A stretch of 64,000 nt of DNA from Serratia grimesii NBRC 13537 (GTDB lineage Bacteria > Pseudomonadota > Gammaproteobacteria > Enterobacterales > Enterobacteriaceae). Under the pieces are notes generated by a model. It did no database searches, was not told where the DNA came from, and saw nothing but the letters and a program-made list of their open reading frames with translations. Location: NCBI RefSeq assembly GCF_001590905.1, contig NZ_BCTT01000003.1, positions 186,001-250,000 of the forward strand, in the 5' to 3' direction. Position numbers and translations under genes: made by a program. Below are positions 37,863 to 46,787 of this stretch, in pieces (the stretch's first letter is position 1; every line of letters starts with the position of its first letter).

Positions 37863-38855
37863 TCACACCTGTGGATGGTAGGCAAACAGCGCTGGCGCAC
37901 CGCCGGTATGAATAAACAAAATCGGGCCGTCATCGCGGAAACGCTGTTGAGCAATGCCGTCGATCAAACCCGCCATCGCCTTGCCGGTATATACCGGATC
38001 CAACAATACCCCTTCCTGCTGTGCCAATAGCTGTATCGCTGCCAGCCCTTCTTCATTTGGCATACCATACTGCGGCGCAAAGTAATCGTCCCACAGTTGG
38101 ATTGGCGTCAGTTCGTCGATGTCCAACGAACAAGCCAGCGCTTTTTGGATCAGCTCAACCTTGGGCAATTGGTCAATCACTTTACGCGATACGGTCACAC
38201 CAATCAGTTCAGCCTCTGGCAACAGTTGTTGCAGGCCAACCGCCAGCCCGGCATGTGTACCGGCGCTGCCGGAAGCCACCACGATGGAGCTAAAGGCGAC
38301 GTTACTACGGCGACTCTGCTCAGCAATTTCCAGCGCACACTGCACGTAACCTAATGCGCCCAGCGCATTAGAACCGCCCACTGGCACCACGTAAGGTCGG
38401 AAACCTTGTACTTCGAGACGAATCGCCAAATCGGCTAATTGTTGCTGTGGATCGTGCAGCGCATCGCACATCACCACTTCTGCGTTGAACAACCCAAGCA
38501 ACAGGCGATTGCCATTGGTCAGGTAGTTTTCTTCTTTGGTGTCGATCGGATTTTCCAGCAACGCCACACAGTGTAAGCCCAGCTTGGCCGCCACCGCTGC
38601 CGTTTGGCGTACGTGGTTAGATTGAATAGCACCGGCTGTCACCAGCGTATCTGCCCCTTGACGCAAGGCATCAGCGGCAAGATATTCCAGTTTTCTCAAT
38701 TTGTTACCGCCCATCGCCATCGGCGTGACGTCGTCACGTTTGATGTAAATTTCACGACCGAGGTAATCTGAAAGGCGAGACAGTTTTTCGAGCGGTGTCG
38801 CAGAGCCGACAAAATCGAGGCGCGGGAATTGCGCCAGTTGTTGTTGCAGATTCAC
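37863..38855 (-). CDS. dcyD: D-cysteine desulfhydrase DcyD
   Basis: 330-residue PLP enzyme that converts D-cysteine to pyruvate, ammonia and sulfide. The PLP Lys is about residue 52 in [20 protein letters not shown], and SAGTHAGLA and [13 protein letters not shown] are family-typical. I start at a GTG (38855) after GGGGGAAG, which aligns with E. coli DcyD (328 residues); the ATG further upstream adds 10 unrelated residues. It sits between fliZ and tcyJ on the same strand. Confidence 0.92.
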   Translation of the reverse strand: MNLQQQLAQFPRLDFVGSATPLEKLSRLSDYLGREIYIKRDDVTPMAMGGNKLRKLEYLAADALRQGADTLVTAGAIQSNHVRQTAAVAAKLGLHCVALLENPIDTKEENYLTNGNRLLLGLFNAEVVMCDALHDPQQQLADLAIRLEVQGFRPYVVPVGGSNALGALGYVQCALEIAEQSRRSNVAFSSIVVASGSAGTHAGLAVGLQQLLPEAELIGVTVSRKVIDQLPKVELIQKALACSLDIDELTPIQLWDDYFAPQYGMPNEEGLAAIQLLAQQEGVLLDPVYTGKAMAGLIDGIAQQRFRDDGPILFIHTGGAPALFAYHPQV

Positions 38856-38949
38856 AACTTCCCCCAGGGAATAAAGTATCAACATCTAAAAGATAGATTT
38901 AGCAGATGTGAACTTAATAATCACTCTTTATTCGTGATGGGGGATAGAC

Positions 38950-38974
38950 GAAACCCCCGGCTGGTACGCCGGGG
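38950..38974 (-). terminator. fliZ terminator
   Basis: CCCCGGC and GCCGGGG form a seven-bp stem (38955-38974), followed on the minus strand by GTTTCG. It is directly downstream of fliZ and would separate fliAZ from dcyD-tcy. Confidence 0.6.
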
Positions 38975-38982
38975 AGACGAGA

Positions 38983-39492
38983 TCAATAGCTTTTCTGCCA
39001 GGCGAGATACTGGTCGTATTTACGCAGTGCGATACGGTAATTGTTGTGTGCCGCGGAGGGCAATTCTTCAATAATACGCTGATGGCTGGCATTGTTGGCA
39101 AACTTGTCTGCCGGGTAGTTGCGTTCCACCAACATCTCATCCAACCGGCGCAAGCGCACGACGTATTCGCGGATGGTGCTGTGGCTCATTTCGGTCTGCT
39201 CAAACAAGTACTGTTTAAACGCCATAATATCGAAATAGCTCGGATGGCTATTACAGGAAATCTCACTGCAGAAACGGCACAGCGCAGTCAGTTCATTTTG
39301 CACATTCAGCCAAACATGATCATCAATGGGCTGATCCATGCGTGCAATCGCGTCTTTGTTAATGATCTTGCCGCGGAATACTAACGCCATACGATCTAAT
39401 AACTTGCCACACTGGGAGCAGTGAGTCTGGCTGTGCTTGTAATCTTTCAAATAACGGCTCAGCGGCCGTTTTTTCAATAATATTCCTGGCAT
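38983..39492 (-). CDS. fliZ: FliZ, flagellar regulator
   Basis: DNA-binding regulator related to core-binding domains of tyrosine recombinases; it promotes flagellar class 2 expression and antagonises sigma-S genes. The 169 residues from MPGILLKKRPLSRYLKDYKHSQTHC align with E. coli FliZ. CxxC pairs (CSQC, CRFC) and the helix VREYVVRLRRLDE-like region (IREYVVRLRRLDEML) are conserved. An earlier ATG at 39549, four bases after the fliA stop region, would add 19 residues and could be used through translational coupling; neither start has a strong ribosome site. Confidence 0.88.
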   Translation of the reverse strand: MPGILLKKRPLSRYLKDYKHSQTHCSQCGKLLDRMALVFRGKIINKDAIARMDQPIDDHVWLNVQNELTALCRFCSEISCNSHPSYFDIMAFKQYLFEQTEMSHSTIREYVVRLRRLDEMLVERNYPADKFANNASHQRIIEELPSAAHNNYRIALRKYDQYLAWQKSY

Positions 39493-39550
39493 AAAGACAG
39501 TCCGATAATCGCAATGGTGATCAGGTTGAAGGGTAACGGTTGAAGACATG

Positions 39551-40273
39551 TCAGTTTTCGTTCGCCAGACGAGCACGCAGGCGTTTAATCGCCTGACTAT
39601 GCAATTGGCTGACACGCGATTCCCCCACGTCCAGCACGGCGCCGATCTCTTTCAGATTCAACTCTTCCTGGTAATACAACGTCAGCACCATTTTCTCGCG
39701 ATCCGGCAACGCTTCGATGGCGTCGATCACCCGTTGGCGCAGGTTCCCCTCCAACAGATGATGTAACGGATTGGCCTCTTCGTGCCCTTCCAGCAGCGGT
39801 TCCGCGCTTTCGCCATGCTCTTCCCGCCATTCGTCGTAGGAAAAAAGCTGGCTGTTATTGGTGTCCAACAGAATTTGACGATACTCATCCAGTGATATAT
39901 TCAGCGTCTGCGCGACCTCCACTTCACTGGCCGGCCGGCCTAGCCGTTGTTCCAGTTGTCGCATCACCTGCGCGACTTCACGCGCATGGCGACGCACGCT
40001 GCGCGGCACCCAGTCACGGCTGCGTAGCTCATCGAGCATGGCACCGCGGATGCGTTGCACCGCGTAGGTGGTAAAGGCTGTTCCTTGCAGGGCGTCATAA
40101 CGCTCAACGGCGTTCAACAGCCCGATTCCTCCGGCCTGCAGCAGATCGTCAAGCTCCACGCTGGCGGGCAACCTGACTTGCAGGCGCAACGCCTCGTGGC
40201 GCACTAACGGTACGTAGCGCAACCAGAGAGAATTTTTGTCCATCACGCCTTCGGCGGTATACAGATCGCTCAC
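39551..40273 (-). CDS. fliA: RNA polymerase sigma-28 factor FliA
   Basis: 240-residue flagellar sigma factor. Regions 2 (LDDLLQAGGIGLLNAVERYDALQG..., RIRGAMLDELRSRDWVPRSVRR), 3 and 4 (LTLYYQEELNLKEIGAVLDVGESRVSQLHSQAIKRLR) are intact. It starts at GTG (40273), as in E. coli fliA. It directs transcription of fliC, fliD and flgKL from the sigma-28 promoters listed in this window. Confidence 0.96.
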   Translation of the reverse strand: MSDLYTAEGVMDKNSLWLRYVPLVRHEALRLQVRLPASVELDDLLQAGGIGLLNAVERYDALQGTAFTTYAVQRIRGAMLDELRSRDWVPRSVRRHAREVAQVMRQLEQRLGRPASEVEVAQTLNISLDEYRQILLDTNNSQLFSYDEWREEHGESAEPLLEGHEEANPLHHLLEGNLRQRVIDAIEALPDREKMVLTLYYQEELNLKEIGAVLDVGESRVSQLHSQAIKRLRARLANEN

Positions 40274-40401
40274 TATGTCTAAAACCTGCGGATAAGAGAG
40301 TCAGCGCTATTATCCGTAGGGGGCAAAATGCCAATCGGCTGAACAGTCGTACAAAACAGGCCTTATTTGCGCCATGCAATAACTCCGCAGCGCGCGACCA
40401 T

Positions 40402-40427
40402 AAAAAAACCCCGCCGGAGCGGGGTTC
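40402..40427 (-). terminator. fliC terminator
   Basis: GAACCCCGC and GCGGGGTT pair, and on the minus strand a run of T follows. A strong Rho-independent terminator directly after fliC. Confidence 0.9.
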
Positions 40428-40456
40428 TTTGCGACAGGTTAATCGAGGAGAGTCGA

Positions 40457-41512
40457 TTAACGCAGCAGGGACAACACGTTCTGAGTAGACTGGTTAGCCT
40501 GTGCCAGAACAGAGGTGCCAGCCTGTTGCAGGATGTTGGCACGGCTCATGTTAGACACTTCGGTCGCGTAGTCAGCATCTTGAATACGAGACTGAGAAGC
40601 AGACAGGTTGTTCACGGTGCTGTTCAGGTTGTTGATAACAGAATCGAAACGGTTCTGTACCGCACCCAGAGAAGAACGCAGACCGTCAACCTGTGCCAGC
40701 GCTTTGTCCAGGGTTGCCAGTGGGTTTTTAACGCCAGCGTCAGCTTTGGAATCAGCCACTTTACCATCATCAGCAACTGTAGCTTTGGTGTAAGCAACAT
40801 TACCCGTTGCGTCATCTTTGGTTGCGATGAAGTAAGCTGATTTACCGTCTGCGTCGGTACCTGAAACCAGAGTCTGGCCTTTAGCCAAGCCGCTCACATC
40901 AGCATCGGCCTGTTTTGTTGCATCGCTATCAACAGTGATCTTGGTACCAGTAGCGATTTCAGCGCCCGCTTTTGCAGATTTAGTGCTAACGTCGAAAGTA
41001 TCCAGACCCAGTTGCTTAGCGTCGATTTTCTTCAGGTCGATATCGATGGTTTCACCGTCGTTCGCGCCAACCTGGATGGTCAGTTTCTGATCGCTGCTCA
41101 GCACTTTCACGCCGTTGAAGTCAGTCTGCTCGGAAATACGGTTGATTTCAGCCAGACGCTGAGTGACTTCGTCCTGGATGGATTTCAGGTCGCTGGATGA
41201 GTTGGAACCATTCTGAGCCTGTGCGGTCAGACGACGGATGTTCTGCAGGTTGTCGTTAACTTCGTTCAGTGCGCCTTCAGTGGTTTGCGCCAGAGAGATA
41301 CCGTCGTTCGCGTTACGAGAAGCCTGAGTCAGACCTTTGATGTTAGCAGTGAAGCGGTTAGAGATTGCCTGACCCGCAGCATCGTCTTTAGCGCTGTTGA
41401 TACGCAGGCCAGAAGACAGACGCTCAATCGCAGTACCCAAAGAAGACTGAGATTTGTTCAGGTTGTTCTGCGCCATCAGAGACAGGCTGTTGGTGTTAAT
41501 TACTTGTGCCAT
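40457..41512 (-). CDS. fliC: Flagellin FliC
   Basis: 351-residue filament subunit. The conserved N-terminal D0/D1 region (NSLSLMAQNNLNKSQSSLG, SGLRINSAKDDAAGQAI) and C-terminal D1/D0 (NLSASQSRIQDADYATEVSNMSRANILQQAG... VLSLLR) bracket a short variable middle (about 180-260). The length equals the Serratia marcescens flagellin. AAGGAAAG precedes the ATG, and a consensus sigma-28 promoter lies upstream. Confidence 0.97.
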   Translation of the reverse strand: MAQVINTNSLSLMAQNNLNKSQSSLGTAIERLSSGLRINSAKDDAAGQAISNRFTANIKGLTQASRNANDGISLAQTTEGALNEVNDNLQNIRRLTAQAQNGSNSSSDLKSIQDEVTQRLAEINRISEQTDFNGVKVLSSDQKLTIQVGANDGETIDIDLKKIDAKQLGLDTFDVSTKSAKAGAEIATGTKITVDSDATKQADADVSGLAKGQTLVSGTDADGKSAYFIATKDDATGNVAYTKATVADDGKVADSKADAGVKNPLATLDKALAQVDGLRSSLGAVQNRFDSVINNLNSTVNNLSASQSRIQDADYATEVSNMSRANILQQAGTSVLAQANQSTQNVLSLLR

Positions 41513-41605
41513 TATATGCTTTCCTTACGAGTCAGTTGCGATCTTCGCAACATTGTTAAAAGGTTCGGGCTGCTTTGCCCACGGCGTCAACCACCGTCCC
41601 ATCAG

Positions 41606-41632
41606 GTATCGGCTCTCCCCTTGCAACCTTTA
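41606..41632 (-). promoter_or_regulatory. Sigma-28 promoter of fliC
   Basis: On the minus strand TAAA-N15-GCCGATAC, one base from the full FliA consensus. It lies about 95 bases before the fliC start. Confidence 0.92.
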
Positions 41633-41725
41633 GAAATTTTTTATTTTTTTTTGCATATTCGGCAATAGAGTAAATAACGCGGTTTTTCCCTCTTCTATTG
41701 CGCCATCGGTTTTTTATTTTTTCGG

Positions 41726-41752
41726 TAAACTTTTTCTCCACTGGGCCGATAA
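41726..41752 (+). promoter_or_regulatory. Sigma-28 promoter of fliDST
   Basis: TAAA-N15-GCCGATAA, a perfect FliA consensus promoter, 40 bases before the fliD start and facing away from the fliC promoter. Confidence 0.95.
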
Positions 41753-41792
41753 CGCGTAAAGCGAATAAAGTCATTATCAAGGAGAATTACCA

Positions 41793-43190
41793 ATGGCATC
41801 GATCAGTTCATTAGGTCTCGGCTCAGGACTCGACCTCAACGGCTTACTGGATAAGCTGACCAAAGCTGAACAGCAGCGTCTGACCCCTTACACTACCAAA
41901 CAGTCAAGCTACAACTCTCAAATCACCGCCTACGGTACGCTGAAAAGCTCGCTGGAAAAGTTCGACAACTTGAGCAAAGAGATGGCGAAAGAGGACTTCT
42001 TCAAAGCCACCACCGCCACCGAACACGACGCCTTCAAAATCACCACCAACGCCAAGGCCGTGCCGGGCAACTATGTGGTGGAAGTGAGCCAACTGGCTCA
42101 GGCGCAAACCCTGACCACGCAGGCGCCAATCAACGATCAAGGCGCTAAATTAGGCACCGAGGGCGCTACCGATCGTTCTCTGACGATTACCGCAGGTAAC
42201 CCACCGAAAGAGACCAAGATCCCGCTCAGCGACGATCAAACCTCACTGGTGGAAATGCGCGACGCCATCAACAGCGCCAAGGCCGGTGTAACCGCCAGCA
42301 TCATGCGCGTAGGCGACAACGACTATCAGTTGGCGATCAGCTCCTCCACCACCGGTGAAAACAACAAGGTCTCCATTAAGGTCGATAATGACGACAAGTT
42401 GGGCGACATCCTGAACTACGATTACACCCGCGGCCTCACTTCGATGAAAGAGACGGTGCCTGCGCAAGATGCCAAATTGGAGGTAAACGGCACGGCGATC
42501 AAACGCAGCACCAACTCGATCAGCGACGCCTTGCAGGGCGTGACCATCGATCTGAAAACCAAAACCAAGCCAGACGAAAAACAAAACCTGGTAATCAGCA
42601 CCAATACCGCAGGTACCACCGACAAGATCAAAGAGTGGGTCGACGGCTATAACTCGCTGCTGGATACCTTCAACTCACTGACCAAATTTACTCCGGTCAA
42701 AACTGGCGAGGCGCAGAATGCCAGCAACGGCCCCCTGCTGGGTGATAACACCCTGCGCGGTATTCAGTCATCGATTAAAAGCGCGCTCAGCGCAGCCCAA
42801 GACAACCCCGAACTGAAAGGCCTGGGCAATCTGGGGATCTCCACCAACACCAAAACCGGTAAGTTGGAAATCGACAGCACCAAGCTGAAAAAAGCGCTGG
42901 ATGATAAACCAGACCAGGTCACCAACTTCTTCGCCGGCAACGGCAAAGATACCGGCATGGCCACCGAGATCCATAACGAGATCCAGAATTACATCAAGTC
43001 CGGTGGCATCATCGAGAACTCGACCAAAAGCATCAATACCAACCTCGACCGTCTCAATAGCCAGATAACTACGGTCACCGCCAGCATTCAAAACACCATA
43101 GATCGTTATAAACAACAATTTGTACAGCTGGATACCATGATGTCCAAAATGAATGGCACCAGTAACTATTTGAGTCAACAGTTTAAATAA
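41793..43190 (+). CDS. fliD: Flagellar filament cap FliD (HAP2)
   Basis: 465-residue capping protein that assembles at the filament tip and helps flagellin fold. It has the N-terminal FliD domain (ISSLGLGSGLDLNGLLDKLTKAEQQRL), a variable middle and a C-terminal domain with a coiled coil (STKSINTNLDRLNSQITTV). GGAG precedes the ATG. First gene of fliDST behind a perfect sigma-28 promoter. Confidence 0.96.
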   Translation: MASISSLGLGSGLDLNGLLDKLTKAEQQRLTPYTTKQSSYNSQITAYGTLKSSLEKFDNLSKEMAKEDFFKATTATEHDAFKITTNAKAVPGNYVVEVSQLAQAQTLTTQAPINDQGAKLGTEGATDRSLTITAGNPPKETKIPLSDDQTSLVEMRDAINSAKAGVTASIMRVGDNDYQLAISSSTTGENNKVSIKVDNDDKLGDILNYDYTRGLTSMKETVPAQDAKLEVNGTAIKRSTNSISDALQGVTIDLKTKTKPDEKQNLVISTNTAGTTDKIKEWVDGYNSLLDTFNSLTKFTPVKTGEAQNASNGPLLGDNTLRGIQSSIKSALSAAQDNPELKGLGNLGISTNTKTGKLEIDSTKLKKALDDKPDQVTNFFAGNGKDTGMATEIHNEIQNYIKSGGIIENSTKSINTNLDRLNSQITTVTASIQNTIDRYKQQFVQLDTMMSKMNGTSNYLSQQFK

Positions 43191-43217
43191 TCACTTTTTA
43201 ACCAGGTAAAAAAAAGC

Positions 43218-43628
43218 ATGTATAACCGTAGCGGCACTCAGGCCTATGCACAGGTCAGTTTGGAAAGCGGCGTGATGAGCGCCAGCCCGCATCAGTTAAT
43301 CGTGATGCTTTTCGACGGGGCGCTTAGCGCCCTGTTACGCGCACGGATACTGATGAACCAGGGTGATATCGCCGGCAAGGGTCAGGCACTGTCAAAGGCC
43401 ATCAATATTATTGATAACGGCCTGAAGGGCGGTCTCGACCACCAGCAAGGTGGTGAAATGGCCGATAATCTGGCAGCGCTGTATGACTATATGAAGCGGC
43501 GCTTGATGCAAGCCAATCTGCACAATGATGAAGCAGCGATCACCGAAGTCGTCAAACTGCTGGAAAATATTGCTGACGCCTGGCGCCAAATTGGCCCTAA
43601 TTATCACCCTTCTCAGGACGCCGTGTAA
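43218..43628 (+). CDS. fliS: Flagellin chaperone FliS
   Basis: 136-residue all-helical export chaperone that binds the flagellin C-terminus in the cytosol; same length as E. coli FliS. Typical motifs are [27 protein letters not shown] and [17 protein letters not shown]. Its stop overlaps the fliT start (TAATG). Confidence 0.96.
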   Translation: MYNRSGTQAYAQVSLESGVMSASPHQLIVMLFDGALSALLRARILMNQGDIAGKGQALSKAINIIDNGLKGGLDHQQGGEMADNLAALYDYMKRRLMQANLHNDEAAITEVVKLLENIADAWRQIGPNYHPSQDAV

Positions 43629-43996
43629 TGGAACGTCAACAGCAGTTGTTAGCCGCCTATCAACAAATTTTCACCCTGAGTAGCCATATGATTGTATTGG
43701 CGCAGACCGGCCGGTGGGAAGAACTGGTCGAACAGGAACTGGCCTATGTGACGGCGGTAGAAAAAACCGCCGCCTTTACCGGGCAGGCTGGCCCGTCAAT
43801 GGCGCTACAGGAATTGCTGCATCATAAGTTGCAGCAAATTCTGGACAACGAAACCGAATTGAAACGTTTGCTGCAACAACGCATGGACCAATTGAAAGAA
43901 TTGATTGGCCAATCAACGCGCCAAAACGTGGTCAACAGCACTTACGGTCAGTTTCACGATCGCGCTCTGCTGTTAGGAGAGCCACAAATCAGGTGA
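43628..43996 (+). CDS. fliT: FliD chaperone / FlhDC antagonist FliT
   Basis: 122-residue helical protein that chaperones FliD and, in Salmonella and E. coli, inhibits FlhD4C2. Weakly conserved family, but the position after fliS, the length (E. coli 121) and the [17 protein letters not shown] stretch support the call. Last gene of fliDST. Confidence 0.9.
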   Translation: MERQQQLLAAYQQIFTLSSHMIVLAQTGRWEELVEQELAYVTAVEKTAAFTGQAGPSMALQELLHHKLQQILDNETELKRLLQQRMDQLKELIGQSTRQNVVNSTYGQFHDRALLLGEPQIR

Positions 43997-44307
43997 AACC
44001 GTGACAATAACGGCGACGTTGGAATAAATAGCAGCATGTACTATTATTCCCCGGTTAAGTCAGGATATTAATCCATGGCATTTGAATTATTCAGATAATG
44101 GGTAATTAGTAAAAATGCACAATTTGAGCCATGCTCTCACTTTCACGGATAAGCATCACTCCAACACGGACGTTTTCTGTTCAGCAGGAAATTTATTTTT
44201 GATAGATAAAACACGCCGCTGTGCTTCACAGCATATGGAAAAATGTTGCTCCAACGCCCATCAAAGCGTAAAGATATTCACAGATAATGGCTGCGAAATG
44301 AATATCG
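43997..44307. other. Intergenic region between fliT and the AraC regulator
   Basis: About 310 AT-rich bases with no clear terminator after fliT. A 69-residue ORF (44115-44324) runs across it and overlaps the regulator start by 17 bases, but it has no ribosome site, so I do not call it as a gene. Confidence 0.4.
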
Positions 44308-45174
44308 ATGGAACGTACAATTAATATTTGTCCTGGAATTGGTGCATCGGCACACATCATTCAGCATACTGAATTATTATTCCCTTCAGTTTATTTTGAG
44401 CAACCACATCTGTACCTGGTACAACAAGGCCACAAGCGCATACGTTGGCAACAGCGAGAAATCGTAGCTCATGCGGGCGAATTGTTGATTATCGACGGAG
44501 GCCAAACCGTAGATATAATTAACGGCCCTTCAAATGATGGGGTTTTTAGTTGCCAGTTGCTAACCTGTGACCCACAGCTGTTCACGGCACAGCCGGGCGC
44601 CGTTGAAACAACATCCTCGACACCCTTCGATGCGGTGCTGGCGTTACGCAACCTACCTTGTGCCTTGATGCACAGTTTTGAGACCACCAGCCTGGCGCTG
44701 GCACTAAAACACCGTTTCCCAACGGCGATCATTCGCCACAAAATGCTAGAAATTCTACTCTGGTTAAAACAATTCAATATCAACTTTATACACAATGAAG
44801 CCAGGAATTTAACCCAACGGGTGCGCCGCTGTCTGGCGACCGATCCCCATAATATCTGGACGGCGGCTGAGGTAGCGGAAACATTGTCGATGAGTGAAGT
44901 AATGCTACGACGCAAGCTGTCGGCAGAGAACACATCACTGCGTAATCTGATGATCGACGTGCGTATGAGCAGCGCATTGGCGCTCCTGCAATCTACCGAT
45001 TGGCCGATATCCGTCATCGCCCAGCACGTAGGTTATGAAAGCTCTTCGCGGTTCGCCGAACGTTTCCGTAAGCGTTTCGGTTTTGCTCCCACGGCAGTTC
45101 GTGGACATCAACGCGCAATGGAACCCAGTGCGATTCGCCCCGATCACTTCAGCATGATGCAAGAACAGGAGTGA
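44308..45174 (+). CDS. AraC-family transcriptional regulator
   Basis: 288-residue regulator. The N-terminal half looks like a ligand or dimerisation domain of unknown type. The C-terminal third carries two helix-turn-helices (TAAEVAETLSMSEVMLRRKLSAEN and ISVIAQHVGYESSSRFAERFRKRFGFAPTAVR). No clear Shine-Dalgarno precedes the ATG, and no in-frame alternative start is better. It lies between fliT and the fliE region, a place without a regulator in E. coli, so it looks like an accessory insertion. Its target is unknown; control of flagellar or neighbouring genes is only a possibility. Confidence 0.85.
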   Translation: MERTINICPGIGASAHIIQHTELLFPSVYFEQPHLYLVQQGHKRIRWQQREIVAHAGELLIIDGGQTVDIINGPSNDGVFSCQLLTCDPQLFTAQPGAVETTSSTPFDAVLALRNLPCALMHSFETTSLALALKHRFPTAIIRHKMLEILLWLKQFNINFIHNEARNLTQRVRRCLATDPHNIWTAAEVAETLSMSEVMLRRKLSAENTSLRNLMIDVRMSSALALLQSTDWPISVIAQHVGYESSSRFAERFRKRFGFAPTAVRGHQRAMEPSAIRPDHFSMMQEQE

Positions 45175-45298
45175 TAGCCGCAGGCGTAAATTAAATCATT
45201 GAACAATGAGATCGTCGTTTACGTAAACAGGATTAGCGCAAAACGACCAGGTGGGATAGCATCAGCAAAGCATTAAAACTGTCAGAAGTGAATAGGCC

Positions 45299-45406
45299 AT
45301 GCTCAACGAAAAACTGCTGTTTTCCCTGGTTGTGTTACTGCTCGGCATGTGGATTCTTGGCTTACTGTATGAAGAAGAAGCCATGCGAATGCTGGCGGGG
45401 AAATAA
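45299..45406 (+). CDS. Putative 35-residue membrane protein
   Basis: MLNEKLLFSLVVLLLGMWIL begins a peptide with one predicted transmembrane helix (about 5-24) and a charged C-terminus (YEEEAMRMLAGK). Ribosome site weak (AGG). It is followed within 10 bases by a hairpin terminator, which supports a real short transcript. Not recognised; small single-helix proteins of this kind act as membrane regulators or toxins in enterobacteria. Confidence 0.5.
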   Translation: MLNEKLLFSLVVLLLGMWILGLLYEEEAMRMLAGK

Positions 45407-45414
45407 AACAGCAA

Positions 45415-45441
45415 GGCCACGAACGTGGCCCCAATTGTTTT
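45415..45441 (+). terminator. Terminator after the 35-residue ORF
   Basis: GGCCACG and CGTGGCC form a seven-bp stem with a two-base spacer, followed by CCAATTGTTTT. It may also end transcription from the opposing small ORF. Confidence 0.65.
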
Positions 45442-45535
45442 AACTTTGTTTAATTAAAATGCTTATTAATACAGTTAAAACGATAAGTATTAAAATACTT
45501 AACAACCGCCATCTACGTTCACTTTTACCGCTCAT
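45440..45535 (-). CDS. Putative 31-residue membrane protein
   Basis: MSGKSERRWRLLSILILIVL followed by TVLISILIKQS: a basic N-terminus and one strongly hydrophobic helix of about 19 residues. AGGTAAG lies upstream of the ATG. It is convergent with the 35-residue ORF, sharing the terminator hairpin. It resembles single-helix small proteins or type I toxins in shape only; no homologue is recognised. Confidence 0.4.
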   Translation of the reverse strand: MSGKSERRWRLLSILILIVLTVLISILIKQS

Positions 45536-45727
45536 TATCTTACCTGGTAATTGAAAGGTCTTTACACCCTAAAATTATAATCCAGCGATCAACGTGACAA
45601 TTTGCGCTACATCGTGGTTTATGCCCTTCTACTCCGTCGATTGATGCACATTACGTTGCAATAACGCCATTAGCATGCAAGTGATTCTTCAAAATGACAT
45701 TACTAAAACACGGGCATCTTCCGGCAA

Positions 45728-46642
45728 TCAAGGCGCTATAAGGGCCAATCTGGCGGGAAGTTGCGCCACTAATTGGTCTATCGCCAGTCTGACTTTTAAC
45801 GGTTGGTAAGCGGCATGAGGCCAGACGGCATTGACGGGGAAATCGACACTGTCATAGCTGCGCATTATCGCCACCAAGCGACCTTCAACAACGTGCTCAC
45901 GGGCCAGCCAATACGGCAGCCAAGCCACGCCAGCCCCACTTACAGCAGCATTGGTAACAGCTTGCATGTCGTCCATCAGGATTCTTGCCTGCGGCCTTAT
46001 TTCTTGCAGACGGTTGTCGTCGTCCCTAAGTTGCCATTTCTGGACAATACCCGCACGTAAATACCCTACTGTCTGATGTTGACTGAGATCGTGTAACGAC
46101 CGCGGTTCGCCACAGCGCTGTAAATAGGCCGATGACGCACAAAATGTCATGCCGTGGTGGCCTAACTGCCGGCCTACCAGACTACTGCTGTCAGGCAACG
46201 CACCAATACGAATAGCCAGATCAAACCCTTCGTCGATCAAATCCACAGTTCGATCGCTAAAGGACAGTTCCAGCGTCAATTGCGGATGCTGTAGCGCCAG
46301 TTCCGTCAGCAACGGCGCTATGCACAAATGGCCGAACAACACGGGCATTGACACACGCAACCTGCCGCTGGCTTGCACTTTACCGCTATCGAGCAAGGCT
46401 TCAGCATTGTTAAGCGTCGCCAGTGCCTGTCGGCAATGCTCATAAAACAGCACCCCCTCATCCGTCAGACTTTGGCTACGTGTTGTGCGCAGGAAAAGCA
46501 TGACCCCCAGCCGTTCCTCCAACCGAGAGATAATTTTACTGATGGCAGAGCGTGTCAGATGCAGTTTTTCAGCGGCATTAGCGAAGCTGCCTGCTTCCGC
46601 TACGGCGACAAATACCGGGATCCCACTCAGTTCAGTTCTCAC
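45728..46642 (-). CDS. LysR-family transcriptional regulator
   Basis: 304-residue regulator with an N-terminal winged helix-turn-helix (FVAVAEAGSFANAAEKLHLTRSAISKIISRLEERL) and a co-inducer domain of the CrgA/YafC type (RLRVSMPVLFGHLCIAPLL). Start is a GTG seven bases after AAGGAAG. It is divergent from the disrupted azoreductase gene, its likely target. Confidence 0.9.
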   Translation of the reverse strand: MRTELSGIPVFVAVAEAGSFANAAEKLHLTRSAISKIISRLEERLGVMLFLRTTRSQSLTDEGVLFYEHCRQALATLNNAEALLDSGKVQASGRLRVSMPVLFGHLCIAPLLTELALQHPQLTLELSFSDRTVDLIDEGFDLAIRIGALPDSSSLVGRQLGHHGMTFCASSAYLQRCGEPRSLHDLSQHQTVGYLRAGIVQKWQLRDDDNRLQEIRPQARILMDDMQAVTNAAVSGAGVAWLPYWLAREHVVEGRLVAIMRSYDSVDFPVNAVWPHAAYQPLKVRLAIDQLVAQLPARLALIAP

Positions 46643-46787
46643 CTTATTGCTTCCTTTTTGGAATCAATGATGTGAAACACTATCACCACTGGTGAATATT
46701 CAGCAATGCTAACATGCATTATCTCGAACACCCCAACGGCCCAACTGACACATTGGGGCTTATTCAGACCATCATCAGGAAAAGATC

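Noticed and set aside
44115-44324. 69-residue ORF upstream of the AraC regulator
   Set aside because: No ribosome site at either possible start, no recognisable family, and mixed composition; kept only as a possible leader.
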